The translations under genes were made by a program, and so were the position numbers. The notes under the pieces were generated by a model that saw only the letters and a list, made by a program, of their open reading frames with translations, searched no databases and was not told where the DNA came from. A DNA stretch of 53,907 bases from Rhodobacteraceae bacterium UBA3069 (GTDB lineage Bacteria; Pseudomonadota; Alphaproteobacteria; Rhodobacterales; Rhodobacteraceae), in contig DFBX01000089.1 in the NCBI GenBank assembly GCA_002366795.1, positions 1 to 53,907 of the forward strand, read 5' to 3'. Below, piece after piece: positions 25,709 to 34,460 of the stretch (its first letter is position 1; every line of letters begins with the position of its first letter).

Positions 25709-25737
25709 TTGACACCGAAGACACCAAAGCATAGAAC
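25709..25737 (+). promoter_or_regulatory. sigma-70 promoter of the gene at 25771
   Basis: TTGACA (25709-25714) is a perfect -35 element and TAGAAC (25732-25737) is a fair -10, with the ideal 17-base spacer. Transcription would start near 25744, leaving a short leader with GGAG before the ATG at 25771. Confidence 0.65.
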
Positions 25738-25770
25738 AAAAGTATGTTGAGACTCTTGGAGAATATGGAT

Positions 25771-26364
25771 ATGAGCGAAGCAGAGAAAAAATCCCCGGCA
25801 ACAAAAGCCGGCAAAGGCAAAGCGGGCAAGACAGAAAAGAAATCGCGCGCCGCCAAGCTGGAACAGCTGACCAAGGCCAGCACCCTGACGGTCGTGTTGG
25901 AGCCGGGTGTGCGCAAGCTGGCCAATGGCATGGCCAAGAAATCCGGTCTGGATATGAACCACTTCATCCAGAAACTGGTCGAGGACAAGCTGATCGAAGA
26001 GGGTGAGGCGGGCAACCCGCTGGTCGAACGTCTGCGCGCTAAGCGCGGCGTGATTTCCCGTGTGGTCGAACTGGCCCGCGAAATGGACGAGACCGGCAAG
26101 TTCGACGAACATTTTATCCTTGAGGTGGTCAAAGCCGCATCCAAGGACAAGGATTTTGCCGCGCAATATGCCGTGGCCACCGGCGCCGATGCCGAGGGCA
26201 AGGCCCCCGCGAAATTCGCCCGTGCGCTGAACCAGCAGATCGGCCGCGTGATCAAGCGTGCCGTGGGCGCGAAAAGCAAGCGCAATGACGCGGGCCGCAT
26301 CGCGCGGGCGCAGGTCACGGGCGAGGTGATTTCGACCTACACGCTGCTGGAACGCGCTGCCTGA
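25771..26364 (+). CDS. basic alpha-helical protein of unknown function (197 aa)
   Basis: A soluble protein with a Lys/Ala-rich disordered N-terminus (SPATKAGKGKAGKTEKKS), then a segment LTVVLEPGVRKLANGMAKKS GLDMNHFIQKLVEDKLIEE (strand plus two helices, RHH-like) and a helical C-terminal half (RVVELAREMDETGKFDEHF, ARALNQQIGRVIKRAVGAK). A DNA- or RNA-binding role is plausible from the charge and the RHH-like pattern but is not shown. The ATG at 25771 is preceded by GGAG nine bases upstream and lies downstream of the predicted transcription start, whereas an ATG at 25744 would coincide with it. A strong terminator follows, so it is monocistronic. Confidence 0.7.
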   Translation: MSEAEKKSPATKAGKGKAGKTEKKSRAAKLEQLTKASTLTVVLEPGVRKLANGMAKKSGLDMNHFIQKLVEDKLIEEGEAGNPLVERLRAKRGVISRVVELAREMDETGKFDEHFILEVVKAASKDKDFAAQYAVATGADAEGKAPAKFARALNQQIGRVIKRAVGAKSKRNDAGRIARAQVTGEVISTYTLLERAA

Positions 26365-26385
26365 TTTTCAATGGATTGCGATCTG

Positions 26386-26412
26386 AAAGGGCGTCCCGCG
26401 GGGCGCCCTTTT
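26386..26412 (+). terminator. intrinsic terminator after the basic protein gene
   Basis: AAAGGGCG at 26386-26393 pairs with CGCCCTTT at 26404-26411, followed by T. It lies 22 bases past the stop and may also serve the convergent plsC gene, since the stem carries A/T runs on both sides. Confidence 0.85.
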
Positions 26413-26443
26413 GGCGTATCGCGTTGGCGTTGTCCGGATGTCG

Positions 26444-27247
26444 CTAGGCGTCGGCGTCGTCGAACACGGCCATCATGGCGGCGCGCAGGCGGGCCAAGTC
26501 GGCATCGACGGTTGCGGTCATGTCGCATTCGAACGGCGGCAGCACCTTGATGCGGATCGTGCCGCTGCGGGGGGCGAATTTGCCCCGTGGCAGCAGCCGG
26601 TCGGAATCAAGGATCACGATGGGGCGGATCGTTCTGCCAGATTCGCGCGCCACCAGCACCGCGCCCGCCTTGAATTCCCCCAGCGAGGCGGTGGTTTTCC
26701 GCGTGCCTTCGGGAAACAGCACGACAGAGCGGCGCTGCGGCATGTCGCGCACCGCGCGGCTTAGGGTTTCCATGGCGATCTTGCCGCTGGACCGGTCAAT
26801 TTCGACCAGGCCCGCGCCCTTGAAACCGGTGCTAAGAAGGGCAGCATCGCACAGCTCTTTCTTGGCTGCGAAGGTGAACCATTTTTCATCCGGCACGGTA
26901 TGCATCAGGGTAAACCCGTCTAGATGGCTGCGGTGGTTGATCACGATGATACTGCCGGTATCCGCGGCAAGGGCCTGCTTGTCGGCATCGGACATTTCGG
27001 CCCGGATGCAGAGCAACCACAAAAGCCGCGAACAGGCGCGTTTCACCAGCCGCCAATACCAGCCGCGAAACCCCGCGCGCCGCGCGCAGACCAGTGGAAC
27101 GAAGGCAATGAACAGGAAATAGACCGGCCCCAGCCCGATCAGCGCCGCGCGTTTGACCAGCCGGATGGGGCGCGGATCAATGGGCATAATGGCAGCAGCC
27201 TGCGCGTCGTCATGGGCGGTATCGGTCGATCGGATGCGGTGCAACAT
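26444..27247 (-). CDS. plsC: 1-acyl-sn-glycerol-3-phosphate acyltransferase-like protein
   Basis: A 267-residue membrane-associated acyltransferase. The HX4D catalytic motif is NHRSHLDG (His105, Asp110) and the glycerol-phosphate site is FPEGTRK near residue 181. Hydrophobic segments at about 35-55 anchor it to the inner membrane. The reaction is acylation of lysophosphatidic acid to phosphatidic acid; a related lyso-lipid acceptor cannot be excluded, as Rhodobacteraceae carry several PlsC paralogues. ATG 27245-27247 is used; ATG at about 27187 (MPIDPRPIRL) is possible. Convergent with the basic-protein gene. Confidence 0.85.
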   Translation of the reverse strand: MLHRIRSTDTAHDDAQAAAIMPIDPRPIRLVKRAALIGLGPVYFLFIAFVPLVCARRAGFRGWYWRLVKRACSRLLWLLCIRAEMSDADKQALAADTGSIIVINHRSHLDGFTLMHTVPDEKWFTFAAKKELCDAALLSTGFKGAGLVEIDRSSGKIAMETLSRAVRDMPQRRSVVLFPEGTRKTTASLGEFKAGAVLVARESGRTIRPIVILDSDRLLPRGKFAPRSGTIRIKVLPPFECDMTATVDADLARLRAAMMAVFDDADA

Positions 27248-27483
27248 GAGAGCCTTGCGTTTTTTCGGGGGCGTAGGCCATGAGGAACCGGCATTGTCCG
27301 GCCTCTATCCTTCAAAAGGGGCGCGGACTCGACGTCTATCGTTCCTGCAGGTAAATGGCGGGCGGCATGACCCCGCGCCGCGCCCGGCGATCGCACCTTG
27401 CAAATGCGGGGGGGCGCGCATAGGTTCCGGCCAGATTTACGGGGCGGTGACGTCCCCCTGACAACCAGACAAGGACGACCCCG

Positions 27484-27768
27484 ATGGAAGGCATTGCCCA
27501 GTTCATTCCGCTTATTCTGATCTTCGTGATCATGTATTTCTTGATGATCCGCCCGCAGCAGCAAAAGCTGAAGCAGCATCAAGCCATGGTCGCGGCGCTG
27601 CGCAAGGGTGACCAGGTTGTCACGCAAGGCGGTCTGATCGGCAAGGTCAGCCGCGTCAAGGACGACGCAGAGGTCGAGGTCGAACTGGCCGATGGCATCA
27701 AGGTGCGCGTCGTGCGCAACACCATCGCGCAGGTCGTCAACAAGACCGAGCCCGCAGCCAACGCCTAA
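27484..27768 (+). CDS. yajC: preprotein translocase subunit YajC
   Basis: A 94-residue single-span inner-membrane protein: the transmembrane segment is QFIPLILIFVIMYFLMI (about 6-22), followed by RPQQQKLKQHQAMVAALRKG and the small SH3-like domain GDQVVTQGGLIGKV. YajC associates with SecDF at the Sec translocon. ATG 27484 with AAGGA eight bases upstream. secD starts 74 bases downstream, so yajC-secD-secF form the usual operon. Confidence 0.96.
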   Translation: MEGIAQFIPLILIFVIMYFLMIRPQQQKLKQHQAMVAALRKGDQVVTQGGLIGKVSRVKDDAEVEVELADGIKVRVVRNTIAQVVNKTEPAANA

Positions 27769-27842
27769 GCCCAAGCGCCTGACCGCCGCGCCCCCGTCTG
27801 GCGCGGCACCGGCATTCCCCCATGCTATCCCAAGGAGCGACT

Positions 27843-29531
27843 ATGCTTCAGTTTGATCTGTGGAAGCGGGTTTTGATCTGGGGCACCTGTGCCCTTGGCC
27901 TGCTTCTGGCCATGCCCAACGCTTTTTACACCCGCGTCGAGACCCATAACGATGCGGTTGCCGCGATCGAGAAGGGCGCGACCGCGCCGGGGCTGGAGGA
28001 GCAGGCAGGGCAGTGGCCCTCGTTCCTGCCTTCGGGGTTGGTGAACCTGGGGCTGGACCTGCGCGGCGGCGCGCATCTGCTGGCCGAAGTGCAGGTCGCC
28101 GATGTCTACGAGGCCCGTATGCAGGGCATGTGGCCGGAAATCTTCGCCGTTCTGCGCGAGGAGCGCAGCCAGATCGGAACGATCCGGCTGCAACGCTCGG
28201 CCGCCGATGAATTGCGCATTCGCCTGAATGAAAAACCCGACATGGTGGATGAAGCCGCGGCACTGGTGCGCGGTCTGGCCCGCCCCGTTGTCAGCCTGAC
28301 CGGCGCGGGCGCGAGTGATATCGAGGTGTCCACCGATGGTGCGGATATTCTGGTGCGCCTATCCGAGGCAGAGCGCCTGGCAACCGATGATCGCACCGTG
28401 CAGCAATCGCTGGAAATCATCCGCCGCCGTATCGACGAGGTCGGCACGCGCGAACCCACCATCCAGCGCCAGGGCGCGGACCGGATCCTGATCCAGGTGC
28501 CGGGCATCGGATCGGCGTCGGAGTTGAAAGACATCATCGGCACCACCGCGCAACTGACGTTCCAGCCGGTGGTCACGCGCACCACCAACCCCGAAATGCC
28601 CGCCGGTGCCGGCAATGAATTGCTGCCTGCCGTGGGCAACGATCCCACCACCCGCGCCAGCGAGGAAGGCGTCTATTACGTGCTGGAAAAAGCCCCCGTC
28701 GTCACCGGCGAGGAACTGGTGGATGCGCAGCCATCATTCGACCAGAACGGGCGGCCCGCGGTGTCCTTCCGCTTCAATCCCGGCGGGGCGCGCAAGTTCG
28801 GTGATTACACCGCCGAGAATATCGGCAACCCCTTTGCCATCGTTCTGGATGAAGAGGTCATCAGCGCCCCTGTGATCCAATCCCACATTCCCGGCGGCAG
28901 CGGCATCATCACCGGCAATTTCACGGTCGAGGAATCGACCAACCTGGCGGTTCTGCTGCGCGCGGGCGCGCTGCCCGCGGGGCTGAACTTCCTTGAAGAA
29001 CGCACCATCGGACCGGAACTGGGCGCGGACAGCATCGAGGCGGGCAAGATCGCATGCATCGTCGCGGGAGTCGCGGTCCTGTTCTTCATGGTCGCGTCTT
29101 ACGGGCTGTTCGGCATTTTCGCCAATATCGCGCTGACCATCAACGTGGCGCTGATTTTCGGCATGCTCAGCCTGATCGGCGGCACGCTGACCTTGCCCGG
29201 CATTGCCGGTATCGTGCTGACCATCGGCATGGCGGTGGACGCCAACGTGCTGATTTTCGAACGTATCCGCGAGGAACTGAAAACCGCCAAGGGACCGGCA
29301 CGCGCGATCGAGCTGGGCTATGAAAAGGCGCTGTCGGCCATCGTTGACGCGAATATCACCACCTTCATCACGGCGCTGATCCTGTATGTCATGGGGTCGG
29401 GTCCGGTGCGGGGCTTTGCCATCACTCTTGGGCTGGGCATCCTGACCTCGGTTTTCACGGCGATCTATGTAACGCGCGTGATCATCGTGATCTGGTATGA
29501 ACGCAAACGCCCCACGAAAATCGAGGTGTAA
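27843..29531 (+). CDS. secD: protein translocase subunit SecD
   Basis: A 562-residue RND-family protein with six transmembrane segments that, with SecF, uses the proton gradient to pull exported proteins from SecYEG on the periplasmic side. Visible parts: LGLDLRGGAHLLAEV near the N-terminus (D1 motif), the long periplasmic P1 domain, and the C-terminal block LEERTIGPELGADSIEAGKI, GMAVDANVLIFERIREEL and then the helix KALSAIVDANITTFITALIL. ATG 27843 is preceded by AAGGAGCGAC. SecF follows after four bases. Confidence 0.96.
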   Translation: MLQFDLWKRVLIWGTCALGLLLAMPNAFYTRVETHNDAVAAIEKGATAPGLEEQAGQWPSFLPSGLVNLGLDLRGGAHLLAEVQVADVYEARMQGMWPEIFAVLREERSQIGTIRLQRSAADELRIRLNEKPDMVDEAAALVRGLARPVVSLTGAGASDIEVSTDGADILVRLSEAERLATDDRTVQQSLEIIRRRIDEVGTREPTIQRQGADRILIQVPGIGSASELKDIIGTTAQLTFQPVVTRTTNPEMPAGAGNELLPAVGNDPTTRASEEGVYYVLEKAPVVTGEELVDAQPSFDQNGRPAVSFRFNPGGARKFGDYTAENIGNPFAIVLDEEVISAPVIQSHIPGGSGIITGNFTVEESTNLAVLLRAGALPAGLNFLEERTIGPELGADSIEAGKIACIVAGVAVLFFMVASYGLFGIFANIALTINVALIFGMLSLIGGTLTLPGIAGIVLTIGMAVDANVLIFERIREELKTAKGPARAIELGYEKALSAIVDANITTFITALILYVMGSGPVRGFAITLGLGILTSVFTAIYVTRVIIVIWYERKRPTKIEV

Positions 29532-29535
29532 TCCC

Positions 29536-30504
29536 ATGCGACTGAGACTTGTTCCGAAAGAAACCAACTGGGATTTCTTCAGCCGCTGGAAGCTGTGGTT
29601 CGGCATTTCCGGCCTGATGATCGTGTTGGCCATGGTCAGTTTCGGTGTGCGCGGGCTGAATTTCGGCATCGACTTTCGCGGCGGCACCACGATCCGCACG
29701 GAAAGCGCGCAGCCCGTTGACGTGGGCCAATACCGCGATGCGGTGGCCCCGCTGGGCCTTGGCGACGTGACCATCACCGAGGTGTTCGACCCCAATTTCC
29801 GCGACGACCAGAACGTCGCCATGATCCGCATCCAGGCGCAAGACGGGCAAGAGGCCGTGACCGCGCAGATGATCGCGGATGTCGAAGGCGCGATTCAGGC
29901 CGTTGTGCCGGACATCAACTTTGTCTCGGTCGAATCGGTCGGCCCGAAAGTGTCGGGAGAGTTGATCCAGACGGCGATCATCGCTGTGGTCTTGGCGATC
30001 GCGGCGGTGCTGTTCTACATCTGGCTGCGGTTTGAATGGCAGTTCGCCGTGGGCGCGGTGCTGGCACTGGTGCATGACGTGGCGCTGACCATCGGCGTGT
30101 TTTCCGAACTGAACATCCGGTTCGACTTGGCCATTATCGCGGCGCTTTTGACCATCGTCGGCTATTCGCTGAACGATACCGTTGTCGTGTTCGACCGGGT
30201 CCGCGAAAACCTGCGCAAATACAAGCAGATGCCGCTGAAAGACCTGCTGAATCTATCGATCAATGAAACGTTGTCGCGCACCATGATGACCTCGGTCACC
30301 ACGCTGATCGCGCTGACCGCGCTATTCGTTCTGGGCGGCGACGTGATCCGCGGGTTCGTCTTTGCGATGATCTGGGGCGTGATCGTCGGCACCTATTCGT
30401 CGATCTTCGTGGCCTCGGCCATCCTGCTGCGTCTTGGTGTGAAACGCGACTGGTCGAAACAGGATCCCTCGGCCGGCACCCGTTTTGCCGATGTGGATGC
30501 CTGA
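29536..30504 (+). CDS. secF: protein translocase subunit SecF
   Basis: A 322-residue partner of SecD with six membrane spans. Key features: NFGIDFRGGTTIRTE, VGPKVSGELIQTAI, VGYSLNDTVVVFDRVRENLR and INETLSRTMMTSVTTLIALT. The start at ATG 29536 lies four bases past the secD stop. Its 3' end overlaps the TauE-family gene by eight bases, and the run of genes continues into the ccm region. Confidence 0.96.
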   Translation: MRLRLVPKETNWDFFSRWKLWFGISGLMIVLAMVSFGVRGLNFGIDFRGGTTIRTESAQPVDVGQYRDAVAPLGLGDVTITEVFDPNFRDDQNVAMIRIQAQDGQEAVTAQMIADVEGAIQAVVPDINFVSVESVGPKVSGELIQTAIIAVVLAIAAVLFYIWLRFEWQFAVGAVLALVHDVALTIGVFSELNIRFDLAIIAALLTIVGYSLNDTVVVFDRVRENLRKYKQMPLKDLLNLSINETLSRTMMTSVTTLIALTALFVLGGDVIRGFVFAMIWGVIVGTYSSIFVASAILLRLGVKRDWSKQDPSAGTRFADVDA

Positions 30505-31249
30505 CGGCCTGGCCCTGGCGCTTGGCGTGCCGGGGCTGGTCTGGCTGGCCGTCGCCTATGCGGTGGCCGGAGTGGTGCGCGGGTTCACCGGTTTCGGCAC
30601 CGCGCTGATCGTGATGCCGCTGGCGGGCGCCTTGCTGCCCATGGCCGATGCGATCGTGGTGCTGATGGTCACGGGTATCGGCAGCTGGCCGGTGATCGTG
30701 CCGCGCGCATGGAAGCTGGCACAGCGGCGCGAGGTTGGCGTGATGGCCCTGGCCGCCGTGCTATGCGCCCCCGTCGGAATTGCCCTGCTGTCATACCTGG
30801 ATGTCCTGACCCTGCGCTGGACTGTGTCGCTGGCAGCAAGTCTGACGCTGCTGGCGCTGGTCACCGGCTGGCGCTATCGCGGCCGCGTGTCGCGCGGCGG
30901 GCTGTTGGGTGTCGGGTCGGCCTCGGGCGTGCTGGGCGGTTTGACCGGGCTGACCGGCCCGCCGGTGATCCTGTTCTACTTGGCGGGGCAGGGCGGCGCG
31001 GCGCAGGTGCGGGCCAATGTGATCCTGTTCCTCAGCTGCTTGGACATCGGTATCGTGGTGAACTTTCTGGCGCGCGGCATGGTCGGGATGGATGCGGTAT
31101 GGCTGGGTTTGGTGCTGGTGCTGCCCTATCTGGCCACCGTCACCCTTGGCCAATGGCTGTTCCGCCCCTCGCTTGAACAGGGCTATCGCTGGGCGGCCTA
31201 CGGCGTGATTTTTCTGGCGATCCTCAGCGGGTTGCCGATTTACGGATAA
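30497..31249 (+). CDS. TauE/SafE-family membrane transporter
   Basis: A 250-residue membrane protein with about eight hydrophobic segments. The internally repeated pattern VRGFTGFGTALIVMPLAG near the start and GGLTGLTGPPVILFYLAGQG in the second half is the hallmark of TauE/SafE (DUF81) permeases, which export sulfite or sulfoacetate or take up related anions. The starts at 30491 and 30497 overlap secF; I chose ATG 30497 (MPDGLALALG). Reading-frame overlap suggests coupling to secF although the function is unrelated. Substrate unknown. Confidence 0.82.
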   Translation: MPDGLALALGVPGLVWLAVAYAVAGVVRGFTGFGTALIVMPLAGALLPMADAIVVLMVTGIGSWPVIVPRAWKLAQRREVGVMALAAVLCAPVGIALLSYLDVLTLRWTVSLAASLTLLALVTGWRYRGRVSRGGLLGVGSASGVLGGLTGLTGPPVILFYLAGQGGAAQVRANVILFLSCLDIGIVVNFLARGMVGMDAVWLGLVLVLPYLATVTLGQWLFRPSLEQGYRWAAYGVIFLAILSGLPIYG

Positions 31250-31261
31250 GGAGCAACGGCA

Positions 31262-31615
31262 ATGGAATTGCACGAGGTTACATATGATGACGCGGTCCCG
31301 GTCGAAGGCTACGGGCCGGGGTTTTTCCGCGTCGCGGGGCAGGTGTTTCACGGGCCCTGCCTGGTGACATCGCGCGCCGCGCGCAGCTGGGGCGGGCTGG
31401 AGGATCTGGCCACGCTTGAGGCACTGTCGGGCGATGTGGATGTCCTGTTCATGGGCATGGGGGCCGAGATTGCCCATGCCCCCGCGGGCCTGCGCGTGCG
31501 GATGGAAGGGTTGGGGATCGGGGTCGAGGTGATGAATTCCCCCGCGGCCTGTCGCACCTATAACGTGCTGGTGAACGAGGGGCGGCGCGTGGCATTGGCC
31601 GTGTTGCCTGTCTGA
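31262..31615 (+). CDS. Mth938-like domain protein (DUF498)
   Basis: A 117-residue soluble protein: VTYDDAVPVEGYGPGFFRVA, DVLFMGMGAEIAHAPAGL, then VMNSPAACRTYNVLVNEGRR. These are the Mth938/NDUFAF3 signatures; the mitochondrial relative is a complex I assembly factor. In Rhodobacteraceae and related bacteria it is commonly encoded next to secF, as here. ATG 31262 is 12 bases after the transporter stop with AAGGAG upstream. Biochemical role in bacteria is not settled. Confidence 0.88.
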   Translation: MELHEVTYDDAVPVEGYGPGFFRVAGQVFHGPCLVTSRAARSWGGLEDLATLEALSGDVDVLFMGMGAEIAHAPAGLRVRMEGLGIGVEVMNSPAACRTYNVLVNEGRRVALAVLPV

Positions 31616-31628
31616 TGGGCTGGACAAG

Positions 31629-31687
31629 GGGCGCTGCCCCTCTGCCTTGCGGCCTTACCCCGGGATGTTTTCGGACCGAAGAAGCCG
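31629..31687 (+). repeat. dispersed intergenic repeat, copy 3
   Basis: Begins with a GGGGCGCTGCCCC palindrome, then CCCCGGGATGTTTTCGGACC and GAAGAAGCCG. The right half is close to copy 2 (TATTTGCGGACCAAAGAAGCCG). It occupies most of the space between the Mth938 gene and ccmA. Confidence 0.55.
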
Positions 31688-31745
31688 TCAGTGTGTCGCA
31701 GGTGAATGGGTTTCGCGCCCGCAATGGATGGGGTAAGCCATTGCC

Positions 31746-32363
31746 ATGGAGTTGAGGGTTTCCGATCTGGCTGTGGCGCGCGGTGGCGTGCCGGTCCTTG
31801 AAGGGCTGTCCTTTGCCGTGCAGGCAGGGGAGGCGTTGATCCTGCGCGGCCCCAATGGCGTGGGCAAAACCACGCTTTTGCGCACCGTTGCTGGGCTGCA
31901 ACCGGCGCTGTCCGGCAGCATGTCGATGCCCGCCGAAGTGATGGCTTATGCCGGCCATGCCGACGGAATCAAGGCGGTATTGAGCGTGCGCGAAAATCTT
32001 GAATTCTGGGCGTCGGTGTTTGGCACGGACCGCGTGGGCGCGGCCTTGGACGCCTTTGAACTGGCGCCTTTGGCAGACCGCCCCGCAGGCGCGCTGAGCG
32101 CCGGGCAAAAACGCCGCTTGGGGCTGGCGCGCATGGTGGTCACGGGCCGCCCTGTCTGGGTGATGGACGAGCCGACCGTGTCGCTGGACGTGGAGGCCGT
32201 GGGCATGTTCGCCGGCGCGGTGCGGGCCCATCTGGCCGATGGCGGGCTTGCCCTGATGGCGACCCATATCGACCTGGGGCTGGCAGAGGCGCGGGTGCTG
32301 GACGTCGGCCCATACCGCGCCAAGGCCCCGATGCTGGATGATTTCGACGGAGCCTTCCTGTGA
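31746..32363 (+). CDS. ccmA: heme exporter ATP-binding protein CcmA
   Basis: A 205-residue ABC ATPase. Walker A is GPNGVGKTTLLRT, the signature is LSAGQKRRLGLARM, Walker B is VWVMDEPTVSLD, and the switch His is in LMATHIDL. CcmA with CcmB and CcmC releases holo-CcmE (heme chaperone) during cytochrome c maturation. ATG 31746. The stop overlaps the GTG start of ccmB by four bases (GTGA), so the two are translationally coupled. Known as helA in Rhodobacter capsulatus. Confidence 0.96.
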   Translation: MELRVSDLAVARGGVPVLEGLSFAVQAGEALILRGPNGVGKTTLLRTVAGLQPALSGSMSMPAEVMAYAGHADGIKAVLSVRENLEFWASVFGTDRVGAALDAFELAPLADRPAGALSAGQKRRLGLARMVVTGRPVWVMDEPTVSLDVEAVGMFAGAVRAHLADGGLALMATHIDLGLAEARVLDVGPYRAKAPMLDDFDGAFL

Positions 32364-33016
32364 TTGCGCTTTTGACACGCGACATGCGGCTGGCGGTGCG
32401 CGCTGGCGGGGGCTTTGGCCTTGGGCTGGCGTTCTTCCTGATCGTGGTGGTGCTGGTGCCGTTCGGAGTGGGGCCGGAAAACGCCCTGCTGGCCCGGATC
32501 GCACCGGGGATTTTGTGGCTGGGCGCCTTGCTGGCCTGCCTGTTGTCGCTGGACCGTATCTTTGCGCTGGACTGGGAGGACGGCTCGCTTGACCTGCTGG
32601 CTACGTCCCCCGTCCCGATGGAGGCGCTGGTCAGCATGAAGGCGCTGGCGCATTGGCTGACCACGGGCCTGCCGCTGGTGCTGGCAACGCCCGTGCTGGG
32701 CCTGCTGCTCAGCCTGCCGGTGCAGGGCTATGGCCCGCTGGTCCTGTCGCTGGCGCTTGGCACGCCCGCCCTGTCGGTGATCGGCACTTTCGGCGCGGCG
32801 CTGACCGTTGGAATTAAACGCGGCGGGCTGCTATTGAGCCTGCTGGTGCTGCCGCTTTACGTGCCGACCCTGATTTTCGGGGCCGAAGTTGCACGGCGCG
32901 GCGCGGAAGGATTGGAATATACCGCACCACTGGCCATGTTGGCAGGCATCACCTGCGGCGCTATCGCGCTTTTGCCTTTTGCCTCGGCTGCTGTATTGCG
33001 GGTGAACCTGAGGTAG
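32360..33016 (+). CDS. ccmB: heme exporter membrane protein CcmB
   Basis: A 218-residue permease with six hydrophobic segments, the membrane partner of CcmA. LDRIFALDWEDGSLDLLATS, then FGAALTVGIKRGGLLLSLLV and LPLYVPTLIFGA are the conserved CcmB blocks. The start codon is GTG at 32360, overlapping ccmA; the gene ends with TAG, which shows that TAG is an ordinary terminator in this genome. ccmC starts nine bases later. Confidence 0.95.
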   Translation: MIALLTRDMRLAVRAGGGFGLGLAFFLIVVVLVPFGVGPENALLARIAPGILWLGALLACLLSLDRIFALDWEDGSLDLLATSPVPMEALVSMKALAHWLTTGLPLVLATPVLGLLLSLPVQGYGPLVLSLALGTPALSVIGTFGAALTVGIKRGGLLLSLLVLPLYVPTLIFGAEVARRGAEGLEYTAPLAMLAGITCGAIALLPFASAAVLRVNLR

Positions 33017-33025
33017 GGAGGGATC

Positions 33026-33757
33026 ATGGCCTCGATCTGGGAATACGCGAACCCCAAGAAGTTCATTGAAACCACGGACCGGTTTCTGCCCTTCATCGCC
33101 ATTGCGGCGGTGGTGGCACTGGTCGGTGGCTTGGTCTGGGGATTTTTCTTTACGCCGGAGGATTACCGGCAAGGCTCTACCGTGAAGATCATCTACCTGC
33201 ATGTGCCCGCCGCGCTGATGGCGATCAATGCCTGGTTGATGATGCTGGTGGCGTCTTTGGTGTGGATCGTGCGCCGGCACCATGTGTCGGCCTTGGCCGC
33301 GCGGGCGGCGGCACCGATTGGCGCAACCATGACCGTGATTGCACTGGTCACGGGGGCGATCTGGGGGCAACCGATGTGGGGCACATGGTGGGCGTGGGAT
33401 CCGCGCCTGACCTCGTTCCTGATCCTGTTCCTGTTCTACCTGGGCTACATGGCGCTGTGGGCGGCGATTGAAAACGACGATACGGCTGCGGACCTGACAT
33501 CGGTGCTGTGCCTTGTCGGATCGGTCTTTGCCGTGCTGTCGCGCTATGCGGTGAACTTCTGGAACCAGGGGCTGCACCAGGGCGCGTCCCTGTCCATGGA
33601 CAAGGAAGAGAACGTGGCGGACGTGTTCTATTATCCGCTGCTGGTCTGCATCGCCGGGTTTATCCTGCTGTTCGTGGCGCTGGTGTTCCTGCGCACGCAA
33701 ACCGAAATTCGCGCGCGCCGGACCCGCGCGCTGCTGGCGAGGGAGAGGCTGGGATGA
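33026..33757 (+). CDS. ccmC: heme transporter CcmC
   Basis: A 243-residue membrane protein with six spans. It carries the tryptophan-rich WWD motif (QPMWGTWWAWDPRLTSFLIL) flanked by two conserved histidines (IIYLHVPAA early, LHQGASLS late), which hold heme for transfer to CcmE. ATG 33026 with GGGAGG upstream. The stop TGA overlaps the start of ccmD. Confidence 0.96.
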   Translation: MASIWEYANPKKFIETTDRFLPFIAIAAVVALVGGLVWGFFFTPEDYRQGSTVKIIYLHVPAALMAINAWLMMLVASLVWIVRRHHVSALAARAAAPIGATMTVIALVTGAIWGQPMWGTWWAWDPRLTSFLILFLFYLGYMALWAAIENDDTAADLTSVLCLVGSVFAVLSRYAVNFWNQGLHQGASLSMDKEENVADVFYYPLLVCIAGFILLFVALVFLRTQTEIRARRTRALLARERLG

Positions 33758-33921
33758 TGCCGGATTTGGGAAAATACGCGGGCGCGGTGCTTAGCTCTTA
33801 CGCTGTGTCCATCCTGCTGATCGTGGGGCTGGTGGCCCTGTCCATCATACGCGCACGGCGCGTCCGGCGCGGGCTGGACGAGATCGAGGCGCGGCGCAAG
33901 AAAGGCACGCAAAATGGCTAG
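33754..33921 (+). CDS. ccmD: heme exporter accessory protein CcmD
   Basis: A 55-residue protein (54 if the second ATG at 33757 is used): GKYAGAVLSSYAVSILLIVG L gives a single membrane span and ARRVRRGLDEIEARRKK a basic cytoplasmic tail, exactly the CcmD pattern. It helps release holo-CcmE from CcmABC. It overlaps ccmC at its start and ccmG at its end (ccmG begins at 33914), so translation is coupled along ccmC-ccmD-ccmG. Ends with TAG. Confidence 0.92.
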   Translation: MMPDLGKYAGAVLSSYAVSILLIVGLVALSIIRARRVRRGLDEIEARRKKGTQNG

Positions 33922-34450
33922 GGTTTCCCCGTTAATGCTGGCCCCGCCGCTGATTTTCGCGGGCATTGCCGCCATGTTCCTGTGGGGCATGGGGCGTGAG
34001 GACGCGGACGAGCTGCCATCGACCATGGAGGGTAAGGAAGCGCCCGCAGTGGTGGTCACGCCCCTAGGTGATTTTGCCGGGTTCGGTGATGCCGACCTGC
34101 GCGATGGCAAGGTCAAGCTGGTGAATTTCTGGGCGTCGTGGTGCCAGCCGTGTCGCGTGGAGCACCCCAAGCTCGAGGCGCTGGCCGCCGAGGGGATCAC
34201 CATTTACGGCGTGAACTACAAGGACGATCCGGCCAAGGCGCTGCGATTCATCGCGGAGCTTGGCAATCCCTACGCGGCGATCGGCGCGGATGAAGCGGGC
34301 CGGATGGCGATCAACTGGGGCGTCTATGGCGTGCCGGAAACCTATGTGATCGACGGCGAGGGCCGGATCGTGATGCGCCACGCCGGACCGATCACCCAGC
34401 GGGTGATCGACGGCACCCTGCGCCCTGCTTTGGGAAAAGCGGCACAGTAA
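33914..34450 (+). CDS. ccmG: thiol:disulfide interchange protein CcmG (DsbE)
   Basis: A 178-residue thioredoxin-fold protein tethered to the inner membrane by an N-terminal segment (LMLAPPLIFAGIAAMFLWG) and acting in the periplasm. The redox site is ASWCQPCRVEH with Cys77 and Cys80, and the cis-Pro loop is YGVPETYVIDG. It keeps apocytochrome c cysteines reduced for heme attachment. It is helX of R. capsulatus and closes the ccmABCDG run; ccmE, F, H and I are not in the window. Confidence 0.95.
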   Translation: MARVSPLMLAPPLIFAGIAAMFLWGMGREDADELPSTMEGKEAPAVVVTPLGDFAGFGDADLRDGKVKLVNFWASWCQPCRVEHPKLEALAAEGITIYGVNYKDDPAKALRFIAELGNPYAAIGADEAGRMAINWGVYGVPETYVIDGEGRIVMRHAGPITQRVIDGTLRPALGKAAQ

Positions 34451-34460
34451 GGCTTGGCTG

